Positions 51,503 through 61,677 of a DNA stretch of 64,000 nt are shown here, one piece after another. Location: the NCBI GenBank assembly GCA_030272155.1, contig CP126191.1, positions 3,370,501 to 3,434,500 on the forward strand, in the 5' to 3' direction. A program made the position numbers and the translations under genes. The DNA comes from Tetradesmus obliquus. Taxonomy: Eukaryota; Chlorophyta; Chlorophyceae; Sphaeropleales; Scenedesmaceae. Position 1 is the stretch's first letter, and each line of letters opens with the position of its first letter. The notes under the pieces were generated by a model, which saw only the letters and a list, made by a program, of their open reading frames with translations, was not told where the DNA came from and searched no databases.

Positions 51503-52440
51503 GCAGCAGAGCGTTGTGATCGTTTGGGAGATTGGTGGCAGCGGGCGCACTGAGCAGCACTGCAGCACAGCAATGCGGTGGCGTGGAGGGCCGCTGTGCG
51601 GCATATAGGAGACAGCGGGGCTTCGAGCAGAGCAGGCTGGCGTGGAGTGCATGTGGTAGCTGCTGCGTGCTCTTTGGTGTACGTCCGGGCGTAAGATGTG
51701 CATGGGTGTGGGTCCGGGGCGGGCTCATTGCAGGCATGGTGCATGCTTGCATGGTGTGTGTCAGGTGGCCAGCCGTGGCAAGGAGCGGAACATTGGCTGT
51801 GTTGCAGGGAACATGGAAGCTTCACAAAACAGCTGCACTGCCTGGGAGCAGGCGCTGCTGCCTGCGCTGGCTTTTGCCCAGATGAGCAGCAGCTACTTGG
51901 TAGTGTGCCTGGTGCTGGTGCCACTGAGCAGCACCGTGCTGCTGTGACAGCAGGCGCCAGTGAGCAGAAACCAGCAGCGTTCATCCGCACAGTGTTGTGC
52001 GAGCCCGCATGTGGTATCGTTATTTGGGGAGAATGCCCTTTGTTGATGGTAACATCTGTTTTAGAAAGGGTCTTGCAGGTGGTGCACCGTTGGCAGTAGC
52101 AATTTGATTGACTGAAACTGCGGCAGGCGCGACTGGTCACCTCAGTGAAGCTCTCTAGATCTGTGAGTGCCAGTCACCTGACATGGCAATTTCACCAGCG
52201 CTGCCAGTAGCAGCAGCTAGTCTGCAGGGCCTGCAATTTGGTAACAAAAAAACTTCCGAAGGTGCAACTGGCAAACTCGGTACTGTGTCCCGTGGTTGAA
52301 CCGCGTCACACCCCCTGCCTCCTGGGCCAAACCCTCATAGTCCAAAGGCCTTCAAGAGGCTGATATTTACTCTGGAAAACACTCACTTTTCGATATCTGA
52401 ACGAAATGCATCAAGCTCGGCATCGTACGTCACAAGCAGC
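51503..52440. other. Intergenic region with a local duplication
   Basis: About 940 bases between V-ATPase E and the thiazole kinase, both plus strand. The last codons and stop of V-ATPase E (GTGGCAGCAGGCGCGCACTG, then AGCAGCA) recur imperfectly about 55 bases later (GGTGGCAGCGGGCGCACTGA). No gene is seen. It should hold the kinase promoter. I looked for a TPP riboswitch here and found none. Confidence 0.45.
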
Positions 52441-52610
52441 ATGAGCAGCGACATGCAGCGAGACGCGCTGGACCTCTGGCAGCGAGTGCAACAGCGCGGC
52501 CCATTGGTGAGTGACTCTGCTCTGCGGTCTCATCTGCTAACTATGTTCGCTTATCTCCCGTTGATGTGCTTCTGGCTGGTACAGTAGCAGTCACCCATCT
52601 TGCTGCTGCC

Positions 52611-52663
<53 letters not shown>

Positions 52664-54632
52664 GACGCTGGCATGCACTGTTGACCTCTGCTTTCATACA
52701 CAGGTGCAATGCATCACCAACTTCGTGTCCATGGACATCATGGCCAATGTGCTGCTGGCAGCTGGCATGAGCCCTGCCATGGCACACTCACTGGATGAGG
52801 TGCGCCAGCAGGGCAACACTCTCGCTGAAACAGTGCTGTTGCTGCTGCGGGAACTGCATGTTAGCCTCTATCACTCTTGCCTGCTCTCTGTCAGCCTGGC
52901 AGTTAAACTCGCTGGCAGTGGGGATGTGCAAGAGGCCGAGGTCTTGGCGTCAGCACATAGGCCACCAAACACGCACTTCTTAGCACAAGTTGCTATGCAA
53001 CCACCTTCCCTACCCAACTGATTAGCCCAGCAGCCGCCACATTCCACTGCAGTGTGATCAGTATCATCCTGGCTCTTGCTCTGTGCAGGTGGAGGAGTTT
53101 GTGCGCATTGCTTCAGCGCTGTTGATCAACATGGGCACACTCAGCTCCGACTGGGTGGCATCCAAGAAGCTGGCAGCCAAGGAGGTGCGGCGACAGCTGC
53201 GCTGCAGTGCTCTTTAACAGCGGCTGCTGCTGCTGCTGGTGGTGGTAGCTGGGATGCCTTCACAGCATAGTATTGTCACACCTCGACACCAATGGCAACC
53301 ATATGTGTCGCCAGATGATGCTTTGACAGTTGTCTGGTGCTGCAGCCAAGCCTGCTGCCTCGCATTGCTGCTAACCCTTTACTCATCACACACATTTGGC
53401 AGCAAGGTCAAGCTAGCAGCTGCATGTGCTGAAGACAGTGCCACTGTGTGTCTGGTGCTGTTGCTGCTGCGTATCTGTGCGCCAGGCAGTAGCAGTGGGC
53501 AAGCCGTGGGTGCTGGACCCTGTGGGCTGTGGGGCCACTAGCTACCGCACAGCAGCATGCGTGGCCATGCTGCGGCAGCGGCCTGCAGTGGTGCGCGGCA
53601 ATGCATCGGAGATCCTGGCACTGGCGGGAGCAGCAGGTGAGGCGCAGCAGCCAGCAGCTGTGTTTACTGATGTGGCGGCTGCATCCATGCTGTTCAGCAA
53701 CAGCAGTTGTAGATGCTGCAGCAGGCGTGGCGGGACCAGCAGCAAGTGAGTGGTGAGAGGGCTGCTGCTGTGCAGCGCCTGCAGCATGGGAGGTAGGCCT
53801 GGTGCTGCTGTAGCGGGGCAGGTGCTGTGGCGTTTGCTGGCATCCTACTTTGCAGAGCTTCGCGTCACTAGGCGTCCCCTGGAAACAAAACAATCTCTGG
53901 GTTCTTTTTCGCAGCGCTTTTCAACTTCATTGCTTCGCTAACAGGTGCATGCTCTTGTCAGCATATGCCGCTTCATGATGATGCTCCTGCCTCTGCGCTG
54001 CTGCTGCTGCTGCAGCTGACATCAAGGGTGTTGACAGCACAGCAGCCAGCCATGAAGCACTGGATGCAGCAAAGCAGCTGGCCACAGCAAACAAATGCGT
54101 GGTGGCTGTGTCAGGCGCAGTCGACCTGGTGCGTGCACTGGTATTCTGTACGGGGGCATCTCTTGGTGTGGCAGCTGCTCTGGTGCCACCAGTGCTGTTC
54201 TGTGCACACGTGCATCAGTCGCCTGCTGGTTACCTGCTGGCTCACAAAAGCACCTCATGCTGCAATATGTTTGCAGCCAGACAATGCCCAGCATACTCGT
54301 GTGCCATCTCAAGCACTGTCGGTTGAGCGCACTCTGAAAATGGCACTTCCTGTGGTGCATTGTGTGGCGGCTGCTCCTGATTGCAGGTAACTGACGGCAG
54401 CACTGTGCTGGAGGTGCACAATGGCGTGGCCATGCTCACCAAGATCACTGCAGCAGGCTGCTCAGTGACAGCACTCATAGCTGGCTTCCTGGCAGTTGCG
54501 CAGCCACATGAGACGCTGCTGGCGACTGCAGCAGCAATGGCGGTGTTTGGGTGAGCCGCAGCGTTGCTTTGCATTGCTGCCTGAGCTGATGCGCTCGTCG
54601 CTGCATGCACCCCTGCATCTCTACCTAGTGCT

Positions 54633-54692
<60 letters not shown>

Positions 54693-54955
54693 TGTTGGTG
54701 GTTCTAGGAGCATGCTGCTATGATGCTTTGTCTTACTCACCTCCCTTTCTAGAACTCAACGTAGAAGCACGTATATGTTTGCTGCCTGCTTGCAGGTTTG
54801 CTGCCGAGCTGGGTGCTGCAGGCGCAGCCGGGCCGGGCAGCTTGCGCGTCGGGCTGCTGGACAGCTTGCACAAGCTGGCGGGGGCAGCAGGCAGCGAGGA
54901 GGGCCGCCAGCAGCTGCTGCAGGGGCTGAAAATAACAAAGCGCAGCTGCCAGTGA
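52441..54955 (+). CDS. THIM: Hydroxyethylthiazole kinase
   Basis: Seven exons (52441-52506, 52704-52799, 53089-53184, 53486-53636, 54016-54128, 54387-54550, 54796-54955) join in phase to 281 residues, the normal length for ThiM. Motifs in order are [109 protein letters not shown] and [18 protein letters not shown] (catalytic region with the conserved Cys). It phosphorylates 4-methyl-5-(2-hydroxyethyl)thiazole in thiamine salvage (EC 2.7.1.50). No transit peptide is evident with this start, although the frame stays open a little upstream, so a longer N-terminus is possible. Introns 1 and 6 carry long CTG and CAG runs respectively. Confidence 0.95.
52612..52662 (+). repeat. (CTG)17 in thiazole kinase intron 1
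   Basis: Seventeen perfect CTG units about 40 bases before the acceptor of intron 1. Confidence 0.95.
54635..54691 (+). repeat. (CAG)19 in thiazole kinase intron 6
   Basis: Nineteen perfect CAG units about 105 bases before the last exon. The run is complementary to the (CTG)17 in intron 1 of the same transcript. Confidence 0.95.
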
Positions 54956-55807
54956 GGCATGGTGCATACGTGGCAGGGCATTGCCACAGTAGTGCAATAG
55001 CTCGCAACTGCTTGCAAGCTGAGCATATGCGCAGCGCTAGCGTGCTTGTTGATTTGGATGTTTGCTTCATCTGTCCCTGGCCAGGCAAGCAATTGCTGTC
55101 GCTCCGCTGAACTGCTGGTGTTTTTACTGCTGTTGGCTGTGCAAAGAGATTACGAGCTGCAGCAGCTAGGTGGCTGCTGAGTGTGCTGAAGAAAGCTATC
55201 GTGTTACACTTGTAACACGCTGACACACTTTAACATTCCATCCAGTTAAAGTCCCACACCTCTGGCCGCTTCAAGGCAACGACATGTTGACATGTTGACA
55301 TGTTGTCAATGTACGTGCAGTGCAACTTTTCTCAGTGACGCCTGCGCAGCAAACACTTGCTAGCAATAACTTAGAAGGTAGTGCCCTTGAACACGTCATG
55401 CCCAGAGGGTAGCGCAGTTAAAGCACTTGACCGGCAGCTTCAGATACAATCCCATACCACAGGGAGGGCCCACATGCACCGTCCAGCTCTGATAAAATGG
55501 TAGCATAACATTATGAACAGGTTGCGCCACAACGGTTGCCTGGCAGCTGCTGCCGAAATTGTGTGGCAGTTGGCTGTGCAAACAATGCGGTGACCCGGCT
55601 CCCACAATGGATGGTGTGTTGGAATGGGGTACAAAAAGAGCATGCAGCAACTGGCACACACAAAGCATTGCCGAGTATTGCCGCCAACAGCACCTACAAT
55701 CTGAAGCAATCACACACTGCGCTGCCACCTGCAGCGGCACGCCAGCCACCAATGCAACTTCACTGCTACCCCAACCACCAAGCACCATCATCATAAATAT
55801 CTCCCCA
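54956..55807. other. Convergent intergenic region
   Basis: About 850 bases between the stops of the thiazole kinase (+) and ABA4 (-). It contains a palindrome with TGTAA on both strands at 55201-55218 and a triplet of ACATGTTG-like units near 55282-55306. No gene is recognised. Confidence 0.45.
55201..55218. terminator. Palindromic, possibly two-way polyadenylation signal
   Basis: GTGTTACA, then CT, then TGTAACAC: a perfect 8+2+8 palindrome that puts TGTAA on the plus strand (55211-55215) and on the minus strand (55208-55204). It sits between two convergent genes, 256 bases after the thiazole kinase stop and about 600 after the ABA4 stop. Confidence 0.5.
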
Positions 55808-57261
55808 TCAGTAGTCGCCCCACATGCTGCTGCTGGCCACTGCAGGCTTATCCTTGCGCAGCTTGTGCACCGCTGCGCGCGTGGCCAGGTGTGAGAGCAG
55901 GCCCAGCGGCCCCACCATGAAGCACAGCCACACGCTGTGGCAGGTGGGCACCAGGTGCCGCAGACCATCCATCACCACAGCCCTGCAGCGTGGCAGCAGG
56001 CGTTCATGATTGTTTCATAACCAAAGGTCAAACTGTTGTTGTTAAGACGTCTGTTAGCGCACGCCAGATTGTTGATTTGAGTACCAGGTGACAGCCGAGC
56101 TAATTCAGCTATGCAAGTACACACCAGCTGTCACCACATCAGCCGCGACACTGCTCAGAACGCTGCACGCTGGTGCAGCAGGCTTTGTACAGGCTTCCTC
56201 ACCGTGCTGTGAGGAAGTCCAGCATCAACAGGTGCAGCCACGCTAGTGCTGCCAGCGCCTTGTGCTGGAACAGTCCTGCAAGGCTGGCTGCATCCGGCAG
56301 CGGCTGCGCTGCTGCAATGACCTGCCGCACTGCCTCTAGGCTGCCTGCCTGCCAGGCCTGCCAGGCGAGCACTGCGTAGGCGATGCCGAAGGCTAGCGGC
56401 ACTACAGGGCTGTCTAGGATGGCGGTCGACTGTGTGGAGGAGAGTGGTTGTGGAGGTGCGAGGCAGGACAGCAGCACACCGGAGCAAGATGGATGACGGT
56501 GCAGGCCAGTGTGCGAGAGCATGGCAGGCGTGCCATGCGTCGGGTTGTGCTCAGTTGCAGGACTGCACAGGCTAGCCTGGCACAATCACTGTTCTTGTGT
56601 ATGTATGCCGCTGTGATGCAGCTTGTGCTGGGCCTGTCCACTATGCACTGCAACGTTCTTGCTGTCTGTATGCAGCAGCGGCATTCTGGCAATGCCTTGA
56701 CACTGCTGCTGCAGGGAGACAAGCTGTGCAAGCCATCATAGCCTGATGTCAAGCATCATGTGCTGCAAAGGGGTGCAAGCTGGATGCATTTGTTTGCTTG
56801 CAAAGGCTGAAGCTGATATGTGTTTAGTAGCTGCAGTCACGCGCACCAGCTTAGATCTAGGGAAGAAAGACAGGATGATGTATGTAGGCACCATCAGGTA
56901 GGTGGCAGCACTAAACGCCAGCTCAGGTGGCAGCAGCAGTGGGGCTGCTGCTTGAGGGGCCACAGCTGCTGTTACAGCTGCTGCAGCTGCTCGCTTGCCT
57001 GCCTCTACTATGAGCCGCTTCCTGGGCACTGCAACAGCAAGGCAAGCAGCACAAGCAACAGAGTATGTGCACTGTAGCTCTGCTAGGAGCAGGATCTCTG
57101 GGTCTGAAGGCACAATTACGTGACGAACCTGATGTAGTGCGCTTTCGTATGCTCAGCATCGTGCCTCTGTGCGCAAACTTCGCCACAGCTTGGGGCAAGG
57201 TCTGCTCCCTGCTGCTTCGGCACACTGATTGGCATGTCGACGATCGTAGTGGCAGCGCCAT
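55808..57261 (-). CDS. ABA4: ABA4-type carotenoid protein (DUF4281), chloroplast
   Basis: Four exons (57261-57129, 57028-56847, 56429-56203, 55982-55808) join in phase to 238 residues; Arabidopsis ABA4 has about 220. The N-terminus (MALPLRSSTCQSVCRSSREQ) is Ser/Arg-rich like a chloroplast transit peptide. The membrane domain has FSAATYLMVPTYIILSFFPR, VPLAFGIAYAVLAWQAW, KALAALAWLHLLMLDFLTAR and MDGLRHLVPTCHSVWLCFMV followed by GPLGLLSHLAT. The last two match the DUF4281 core (A-W-x-H-L-x-x-x-D, D-G, H-S-V-x-L-C, G-P-x-G). In plants ABA4 is needed to make neoxanthin from violaxanthin, in the plastid envelope or thylakoid. Whether it does so here is inferred. It lies upstream of UTP18 on the same strand. 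Confidence 0.88.
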
Positions 57262-57840
57262 TAGTGATTTATATTAGCGACTAGTATAACTTATTGTGTC
57301 GTCCACAGCTGGCAAACTTGTATGTCGAGTAGGCGGAAAAATGAAACTGTGCTGGTGACAGGCTGTTCACAAGCAGATCACACCGTCGAACACACCTATG
57401 CAAGCACAACACCTAGCTGCAGCATCATGACGTGTGTGAAACCATTGATAGGCAGTGACAAGTGTGGTGGTCAGAGTGTTACAAGCTCCAGCGAAACCCT
57501 ATGGGACGCTCGCAGAACCCTGCTGTAGGATGCACTGCGCACAATCACCTTCAAGTTCCACCACCAATACCCGCCATATCACCAACAATCCGACTTGTTG
57601 TCCTATGTGAAAGCTGGCAGCATGCAGGACAAACCAGGCGGTAAAAAGGCAGTGGCTCAAATATGCCAGACTCCGGTGTGTGACTGTGCCAAGGCACACA
57701 CTGCTGGCAGCACCATGGTGAGCAATGCTGCTGCTGCAGCACACACCAAGCAACAATGCACAACAGCCTTGTTCACAAGGTGGTAGGTACGCAAACATCC
57801 TGCTGAACGCCCCTCCTCATAAGGCTTGCAAGCCAATTGA
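57262..57840. promoter_or_regulatory. Intergenic region upstream of ABA4
   Basis: About 580 bases between the ABA4 start and the UTP18 stop, both minus strand. No gene is recognised. It should contain the ABA4 promoter and the UTP18 3' UTR; a minus-strand TGTAA lies near 57480. Confidence 0.4.
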
Positions 57841-60800
57841 TCAAGCCTCAGGGTAGTGGTGCAGCCTGTACAGCAGCGTGCGGCCCTTGGCATTGCCCAC
57901 CCCCAGGAAACCGCTGTGCGGGCTGAACGCCGCGCAGTGCACGTACTGCAGCGGCGAGCGGCCTGTCGGCCAGTTTGCAAACACGGTAAGGCTCGGCAGG
58001 TGCACCACGCGCAGCGCGTCCTTCTTCATGCGTGAGCCCATCAGCAGCATCTGGCTGTCATGGCTAAATGACAAGCTGTCGATGCTGGTGGTGAGGTTCA
58101 TCAGCGCTTTAAGCGGCGCAGGCGCTGCCGGCTGAACCCCAAACCCTGCTGCTGCCACGTCAGCGTCGTCAAAGTTGACCGGCGACAGCAGTCCTGCAGG
58201 GCGGCGGTACACGTTGACCACGCCCGAGGAGCCTCCTGTTGCCAGGTAGCTGCTGTCTGCGCTGAGGGCGAGAGAGGTGCAGTCAATGGCTCCCTCGTCG
58301 CGCTGCTGCTGCAGGCACCGCTGGCTGCGCAGATCCCAGGTATACAGCACGCCATCGCCACCTGGTGATCAGTGGCAGTGCGCAGCAGCGAGGTGCAAGA
58401 TAAAGTCAAAGCCTTGACCAACAGTGCAAGAGGTTGTTGGCAGTCATGTACAGGCACACCAGCCATGTTTGGAAACACGTTCCGGTGAGGAGAACAAATG
58501 ACATACACTGCACAGAGAGCAGGCAGGTGCTGAAAGCATACAGCTAAAAATAGTTAACAGTGCAGGACTAGTGAGTGTTACTGTATGGTGATGATGTGCC
58601 CTGCTCAACCAGCCCATGGTGCTGTATGAAAGAGTGTCAGCGCACGGGCAACAAGCCAGGGGGGTCACTGTGGCGTGCTGAGAACACAGCGAGGCCGTGG
58701 GAGCTAGGCGCCGCTGAAAGTTGTCACGCCATAAACCACAAACAAACACACACATCAAACATGCACCCAAGTCCATGCACAGACTTGACAAAGAAACCGC
58801 CAGCCTGTGCCTCACCGGCTGTGACGAGTGTGTTGCCGTCGCTGCTGAACACTGCTGCGCGCGCGCTGCCGTTCATCTTCAGCGAGCCCACAGGCCACCT
58901 GCTGCTCAAGCTCACGAGCCCTATGTGCCCACCATCACCCAGGAAAGCCAGCAGCGGCCTTGCAGGATCACTGCTTGCAGCAAACGCCTCGCAGGACTTC
59001 ATGCCTGTCCTGCCTCCTGCTGCGCCGCTGCTGCCGCCCTTTTTCCCGCCCTTTTTGTGCTTCTGCTGCGGTGCGCTGCTGCCTTGCCGCTGGCCCTGGT
59101 GGTGGATTGAAGGCGGGGTGACCACGCGCTCCAGCTGCGCTGTGTGCAGGTCCGCTATGTAATAGAAGGGGCGCCTGCCTGCTGCCACCACCTTGCTGCC
59201 GCCTGCTGCAAAGGCTGCTGTGTGGATGGGGCAGTCCTGCAGGAACAGGCTCTGCACCAGCGGGTTGCGCAGGCCATCCACCTGTTGTATGGCAGCAGAC
59301 GCAAGCAGCCAAAGTGGTGTTTTCAGCTTAAGTCGGGCTGTAGCCATTTGAAAGTTTGACAGCTGATCAGATGCTGATGACATCGATAAGTACAAGATCG
59401 TCCAGCAGCAGCCAAACAAGCAAGCATGCTGCTTGAGCAAGCATAACAGAGAGTGACTAGCATGCCCAACACCCTGCGTCCTGCAAGCGTAACCAAGCAA
59501 AGCGTGCTGCGCTACATCAAACCTTCCGCCCTACCTGGAACAGCTTCAGCCGCTTGTCAAACCCTGCCGTCAGCATCAACTGCCCATTCGGGTGGAACTG
59601 CAGCGCCTGCACCACAGCATCAGATGGGCTGGCACCATTGGCATCACGCAAGCGGCTGAGCTCCAAAGCCCCTGGAGCTAGCAGGCCCCCACGGCCCCCA
59701 GCAGCACCACCTCCAAGCAGCAGCCCACTGCCACTCATCAGCAGCTTCTCAGCTGTCTCTTCATCTGGCTCTTCTAATTCGTCAATGGCAGAGGCATCTG
59801 CTGCTGCAGCGCCGGCCTTCTTGCTCTGCCACTGCTGCTTGGCTGACATGGCCCAGGTGGTGCGCGGGTGCAGCACGCAGTGCTGGCGCCGCAGCGCTGC
59901 CTCGTAATCGGCTCCGGTCAACTCAGTTTGACCCTTTGACTGCCGCAGCTTGCGCAGGCGGGGTGCAGACGCCACTTGCACTGTGACGTCCTTGTCTGCT
60001 GCGTCGACCCATGCTGGCGCGCGGCGCTTCCTGCCTGCGATTGAGCAAGGCCGCAAGGGCAGGCGTGGAAGATAGTTGAGAGCAGCAGACGCAGGAGGTA
60101 AGCCACAGGATGCAAACAAGATGGCGACTGGAGAAACTGAAGAATGAATTGGGGGACTCAACTAGCGCTAGACGGTGTGTGGTGCCCACATCTGCAAGCA
60201 AGCCCCTGCCACATGGCCCTGACTGCAACAGCAACATAGCCACGGCAACCCCTTGCAGACTTCCCACGCAGCCGTCCGCAACCACACCAGCGTGCTGTTG
60301 CAAGCAAGCCAGCGCACCTTTGCCAGCTGCCTCCTGCTGCTGCAGGTGCATGCTGCCAGGGCCTGGGCCTGCCTCATCATCATCCTCATCCTGCTGCTGC
60401 TCCTCATCCTGCAGCCCCATCCTGTCCTCAACAAACAGCAGGCCATCAGCTTCATCGCTGTCTGCTGCTGCCTCAGCCTAGCAGGACAGCACAGCGCAGC
60501 ACAGCACAGCAGACAGTGTACAGTCAGACCTGCGTGCGTTGTACAAGCAGCTTGCAGGCTCCTTGATGCTGCTGCTGGCGATGCACAGCTTGCAATAACA
60601 GGCGGGCAACAGGTTACACACATACTGTACTGCCCTGCAGGCAAAAGAAACAATGAAAGACAAAGCCACGCACAGTAAAAAAGAACAGTGCAGCAAAGCG
60701 CTGCAGTGTGGCAACTGACCTGTCTCACGAGGTCTGCAATGCCAGCACTGTCACCCTCTGGCTTGGCAAGCAGCTTTCCCACTGCTGCGCCGCTGCCAAA

Positions 60801-61047
60801 CAGGAACTCCTCCAGTGCGGATTCCTGCAAGTCACACGAGCACAGGCAAGCAGTATAGAACACAGTTAGTGTTGCGTAGTCAGGGTGCAGGCATCATGCC
60901 AGCCTGGCAGCCTGCAACTTGATGTGCAGCTAATATTGCAGCAAAGCAGGCAAGCCTGCAGGATGCTGAGGTATAAGGCTGTTTTTGGCTCACCTTTGCC
61001 TTGTCATCCTCGTTGTCGTAGCGGTAAACGACCTTTTTGCCTTTCAT
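57841..61047 (-). CDS. UTP18: UTP18, U3 snoRNP / SSU processome WD40 protein
   Basis: Exons 61047-60994, 60824-60720, 60477-60318, 60034-59535, 59281-58816 and 58361-57841 join in phase to about 601 residues. Family features in order are ESALEEFLFG near the N-terminus, an acidic low-complexity stretch, RKRRAPAWVDAADKDVTVQV, then WD40 blades: VVQALQFHPNGQLMLTAGFD, TAAFAAGGSKVVAAGRRPFY, DGVLYTWDLRSQRCL, SSYLATGGSSGVVNVYRRP and the strongly conserved end FSPHSGFLGVGNAKGRTLLY RLHHY. UTP18 acts in the nucleolus in early 18S pre-rRNA processing. The N-terminus is uncertain: I start at MKGKKVVYRYDNEDD. A Met in another frame at 61250 (MSLLPPLNPAAAAS) would need a splice I cannot place. Confidence 0.9.
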
Positions 61048-61677
61048 GACGTCCTGCAGCAGCTCAGGCTGTTGCTCTACTGCTGCTGCTGCTGCTCCTG
61101 CTGCTGAGCCAGCAGGCGCTCTGACGCGCTAGCGCTGCAGCCAGCTGCACAGAACGCGTGAGTATCCCCTTTTCCCGACAAAGACACGTCGTTTGCAGCC
61201 TGCTGTAGGGAGGCAGCCGCAGCAGGGTTGAGTGGGGGAAGTAAGGACATGCAAGTTGACGGCGAGTGCGTTGAGAATTCTTCGAATGATTCGTTTAACA
61301 TGCCTTTGCACCGGCTGGCAGCTGTGGTTGCGGAAAACAAAATCCGGCGTAACTGCAGTGAGCCTTGTCAGTCTGCTTGTCTTCTGGATTGTTGTTGCGG
61401 GAACGCTGCGCGGTGCTTTGACGACAGATCGCCTGCGTGTATGCTATTGGTGATCGGGACTTCGTAGATCTGACAGCGCAGGCCCTGCTGTTGGGTGCCA
61501 ACCCTGTGCACTGCCCTAGTCCTTTGTCCTTCACACAGGCTTTTGTGTTCTTCTGCAGCTAAGCACATCTTTATGTTGTCCACATACTACATAGATTCTC
61601 CCTAGGGCTGATCCAACTGTGCTACCGGGTGCTTGCTGGTGTCAGCACTAGCAGCAGGCAACAGCAGGCAGGGAAAC
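61048..61677. promoter_or_regulatory. Divergent promoter region, UTP18 / PNISR-like
   Basis: About 630 bases between divergent start codons. On the minus strand an open frame from 61250 (MSLLPPLNP, ending in polyGln at 61077) may be an upstream ORF or a missed first UTP18 exon. Nothing else is recognised. Confidence 0.4.

Noticed and set aside
51503-52703. TPP riboswitch near the thiazole kinase gene
   Set aside because: Green algae use TPP riboswitches in some thiamine genes, but I found no convincing CTGAGA-type core in the upstream region or the first intron.
61077-61250. UTP18 start at MSLLPPLNP
   Set aside because: This frame runs into a stop after polyGln and needs an intron shorter than about 50 bases to reach the conserved frame; the in-frame Met at 61047 was used instead.
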